7,538 bases of DNA from Candidatus Zixiibacteriota bacterium (GTDB lineage: Bacteria; Zixibacteria; MSB-5A5; GN15; FEB-12): NCBI GenBank assembly GCA_029932795.1, contig JAOZPL010000094.1:1-7538 (forward strand). The letters are read 5' to 3'. The notes beneath the pieces were generated by a model, which worked only from the letters and a program-made list of their open reading frames with translations, did not search any database and was not told where the DNA came from. The position numbers and the translations under genes were made by a program. Within the stretch, counting starts at the first letter, position 1. Every line of letters starts with the position of its first letter. Below, piece by piece: positions 6,119 to 7,538 of the stretch.

Positions 6119-6143
6119 GCATCTTCTCCCTTGCTTCGGAATG

Positions 6144-6149
6144 ATTATA
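6144..6149 (-). promoter_or_regulatory. Candidate -10 box for the TM2 gene
   Basis: A perfect TATAAT on the minus strand lies 25 bp before ATG 6118. No good -35 box is seen at 16-18 bp (TTATTT at best). If used, it gives a leader of about 20 nt containing the GGGAG ribosome site, which is a sensible layout. Confidence 0.4.
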
Positions 6150-6172
6150 ATCTATCCAAGTTACTCAAATAA

Positions 6173-6202
6173 CAGCGGGAAATTCAACGGTTTTTTCCGC
6201 TG
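6173..6202 (-). terminator. Stem-loop between the two membrane-protein genes, weak terminator candidate
   Basis: CAGCGG (6173-6178) pairs with CCGCTG (6197-6202), with further A-T pairs possible inside. It starts 13 bp after the stop of the larger membrane protein gene. On the minus strand it is followed by TTATTTGAG, a poor U-tract, so partial termination is the most that can be claimed. Confidence 0.35.
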
Positions 6203-6214
6203 CGGATTTGCCCC

Positions 6215-7138
6215 CTAGCCGGACAGACTGCTGCCCGAATCAGTCGCCGGAGGAACCACGTCGGTAGCCGGCACAGGTTGAGGCTGACCGTAACCGGTCA
6301 CCTGCATGAAGCCAATCGTCCAAACCGAACTGGCAAACGTACCAAAAAAAGCCGAAGACAGAATGATTACTAGCGACACCAGCAACACACCCGGAATTAT
6401 GCCGAGCCAGAGGTTTACCATGCCGGTCACAATAAGTGGTATAGCCAGGATCAGCATGCCGACAACCAGAACGCACCAGAGAATGATCTGGGCAAAGAAC
6501 GATGAGAATGCGACGCCCAACGTCTTTCCGACGTTAGTCGTGAACAGACGCCAGCCTTTACCTATAGCGTCCAGCCAATTGTTATCGTTGAGTATCGCAA
6601 ACCGTATGGCCCATCCCTCAACGCAGATGGTGGCAACGATTATTACCAACAGAATGGGAATAGCCAGGATTGTCAGGCTGATGCCCAGAGCGACGGAAGC
6701 GAAGTAGGAGGGTATGATAAATAACAGAAGGCCGAGGATGGCCGATATCACCACAATTGTGGCCAAAAGCATGATACCAAAGAGCCTCAGGAATCTTCGA
6801 ACGCCCATCGACCAGCAATCAGCAAAAGTTACGTGGAGGTTCAGTTCTTTCCTGGAGATTCCGTGGATGAGCGAACCCTCGGAGAGAACACTCATCACCC
6901 AGAAGATGATCCAGAGAGAAAAGACCACCATAGCGAAAAAAACCAGTAAGGCCGGTTCGATCTCCAGGTTGCCGTATTTCCCCAGATGGATGACATTGTC
7001 ACATCTGTCCAGCTTGTCTGTCCACCAATGACCGCCGCCGAATCCGTCGGCCACGGATACAAAGAACCCGAACAGCCACAGGAATTTGTAGCTCCAGGCA
7101 TTGCTGACGGATTTTCTGATGAGTTGCATGTAGTCCAT
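6215..7138 (-). CDS. Polytopic inner-membrane protein of unknown function
   Basis: The 307-residue protein has about six hydrophobic segments: roughly 17-31, 62-84, 119-142, 146-174, 206-234 and 243-275. Two of the later ones are long enough to be re-entrant or hairpin-like. The N-terminal motif AWSYKFLWLFGFF (14-26) recurs in bacterial membrane proteins usually left as hypothetical. The pattern of long Ile/Val/Leu helices plus the segment GKGWRLFTTNVGKTLGVAFS (193-212) recalls the DUF4013/DUF975 and GPDPase-membrane-domain type of protein. That is a family resemblance, not an assignment. The C-terminus (282-307) is a Pro/Ser/Gly-rich soluble tail. No enzymatic motif is visible. ATG 7138 has AGGGG ending 5 nt upstream and GGGAGG slightly further; Met4 is a less likely start. 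A good promoter lies at 7188-7216. The TM2 gene follows after 96 bp. Confidence 0.85.
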   Translation of the reverse strand: MDYMQLIRKSVSNAWSYKFLWLFGFFVSVADGFGGGHWWTDKLDRCDNVIHLGKYGNLEIEPALLVFFAMVVFSLWIIFWVMSVLSEGSLIHGISRKELNLHVTFADCWSMGVRRFLRLFGIMLLATIVVISAILGLLLFIIPSYFASVALGISLTILAIPILLVIIVATICVEGWAIRFAILNDNNWLDAIGKGWRLFTTNVGKTLGVAFSSFFAQIILWCVLVVGMLILAIPLIVTGMVNLWLGIIPGVLLVSLVIILSSAFFGTFASSVWTIGFMQVTGYGQPQPVPATDVVPPATDSGSSLSG

Positions 7139-7187
7139 GTTTTCCCCTACCTCCCTTACCGGTTACCAGGCTGGTTGGTCATGCGAC

Positions 7188-7216
7188 GTTATATCGTTCT
7201 ACAACTGGTTACGCAA
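7188..7216 (-). promoter_or_regulatory. Sigma70-type promoter of the membrane protein gene
   Basis: On the minus strand TTGCGT (7211-7216) is followed after 17 bp by TATAAC (7188-7193), a five-of-six -10 box. The predicted leader to ATG 7138 is about 43 nt and contains the GGGAGG/AGGGG ribosome site. Spacing is ideal; the -35 box matches only in its TTG. Confidence 0.5.
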
Positions 7217-7252
7217 ATCCAGTGGCATCGTTTCGCCACATTCAATATACAT

Positions 7253-7264
7253 CATATGCATATG
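7253..7264. repeat. 12-bp perfect palindrome
   Basis: CATATGCATATG is self-complementary over 12 bp and also internally repetitive (CATATG twice, joined as CATATG-CATATG). It lies about 37 bp upstream of the -35 box of the membrane protein promoter, a position where a dimeric activator could bind. An operator function is speculative. Confidence 0.35.
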
Positions 7265-7449
7265 TTTATTCAAGGAGAGCGGAAAAAACAATCCATACCA
7301 GCCGCCCGGCTCCGGCGCTAGGACTGCTGGCTTGGCTGCCAAGGACAAGAGAATAGGCCTGAAGGTCTACCACTCCGTACCGTAAGGAATTGGTCGAAAG
7401 CCTATTATAAAGAGCGTCAGAAATATGGGCGAACAATCTACCGGATCAC

Positions 7450-7538
7450 TCATATCTTCATAAACACGGTTGCCCGATCCCGTTTTAGCTTGGGGTGATC
7501 GACAATTATGAATCCAGTTCGCCGGGCTTCAGTTTCGT
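7450..7538 (-). CDS. Possible C-terminal tail of an unidentified gene (partial)
   Basis: A frame open from the right edge ends at a TGA (7450-7452) and reads about 28 residues ending RTGFIIVDHPKLKRDRATVFMKI (split here as RTGFIIVDHP and KLKRDRATVFMKI). The composition, with a beta-strand, a charged loop and a final hydrophobic strand, looks protein-like and could suit the end of an acetyltransferase or methyltransferase domain; this is only an impression. A competing minus-strand frame ends earlier at TAA (7506-7508) as TKLKPGELDS, with codon use closer to the neighbouring genes. The window cannot decide between them, and neither may be real. Confidence 0.25.
   Translation of the reverse strand, partial: ETEARRTGFIIVDHPKLKRDRATVFMKI

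Larger units (their letters stand above)
7139..7538. other. Intergenic region right of the membrane protein gene
   Basis: Nearly 400 bp without a secure gene. It holds the promoter of the membrane protein gene (7188-7216), the palindrome at 7253-7264, a small hairpin CTTGG-CTG-CCAAG (7331-7343), and a GC-rich stretch around 7301-7318. I see no tRNA, no riboswitch that I recognise, and no repeat array. The last 89 bp may be the tail of a gene entering from the right. Confidence 0.6.

Noticed and set aside
5847..6122. A 91-codon minus-strand frame starting at ATG 6122, overlapping the TM2 gene
   Set aside because: It overlaps almost the whole TM2 gene in another frame. The TM2 reading has a full family signature, and the ribosome site is better spaced for ATG 6118.
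7205..7267. A 20-codon minus-strand frame (MHMMYIECGE...) upstream of the membrane protein gene
   Set aside because: There is no ribosome site, it runs through the likely -35 box of the next gene, and it has no resemblance to known leader peptides.
1..7538. CRISPR arrays, insertion sequences, tRNA or rRNA genes, phage or defence-island genes
   Set aside because: No regularly spaced repeats, terminal inverted repeats with a transposase, tRNA-like cloverleaf or recognisable defence protein was found. The window looks like ordinary chromosomal sequence with house-keeping genes.

Overview
All recognisable genes in this window lie on the minus strand. The best anchors are a groES-groEL heat-shock operon under a perfect CIRCE operator and a type III pantothenate kinase gene (coaX). 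The lipoprotein with fibronectin-III-like and FlgD-like repeats, the TM2 protein, the mixed codon use and the GroEL sequence suggest a free-living bacterium of the Fibrobacteres-Chlorobi-Bacteroidetes (FCB) superphylum. A Zixibacteria-like lineage would fit, but that placement is an inference from family flavour, not from a search.

Layout in transcription order (right to left). The right edge (7139-7538) is mostly non-coding. It holds a good sigma70-type promoter for the first gene, a 12-bp palindrome, and possibly the C-terminal tail of a gene entering from outside. Next come a 307-residue polytopic membrane protein (7138-6215) and a 98-residue TM2-domain protein (6118-5822). A perfect 9-bp stem-loop follows, and then a 255-residue protein joining an N-terminal HicB-like domain to a C-terminal DinB-like four-helix domain (5720-4953). 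A secreted lipoprotein (4679-3576) comes next, then coaX (3444-2671). The strong CIRCE-controlled promoter then drives groES (2352-2059) and groEL (2033-396), which end at a strong intrinsic terminator (331-366). The left edge carries the first 87 codons of an FAD-binding (VAO/GlcD-type) oxidoreductase (261-1).

How the genes relate: only groES-groEL is a clear operon, with a 25-bp gap and one promoter, operator and terminator. The membrane protein and the TM2 protein may be co-transcribed, although TM2 appears to have its own -10 box. The other genes look like independent units that share a strand.

The most interesting observations are two. First, the FAD oxidase and coaX share an identical promoter-to-start geometry: TTGACA, 16 bp, a TAT..T box, 6 bp, ATG, with no Shine-Dalgarno sequence. 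This predicts leaderless mRNAs next to genes with strong Shine-Dalgarno sequences. Second, there is an unusual HicB-DinB fusion with no HicA toxin gene beside it. I saw no CRISPR array, insertion sequence, tRNA, rRNA or phage gene, and no clear sign of a defence island.
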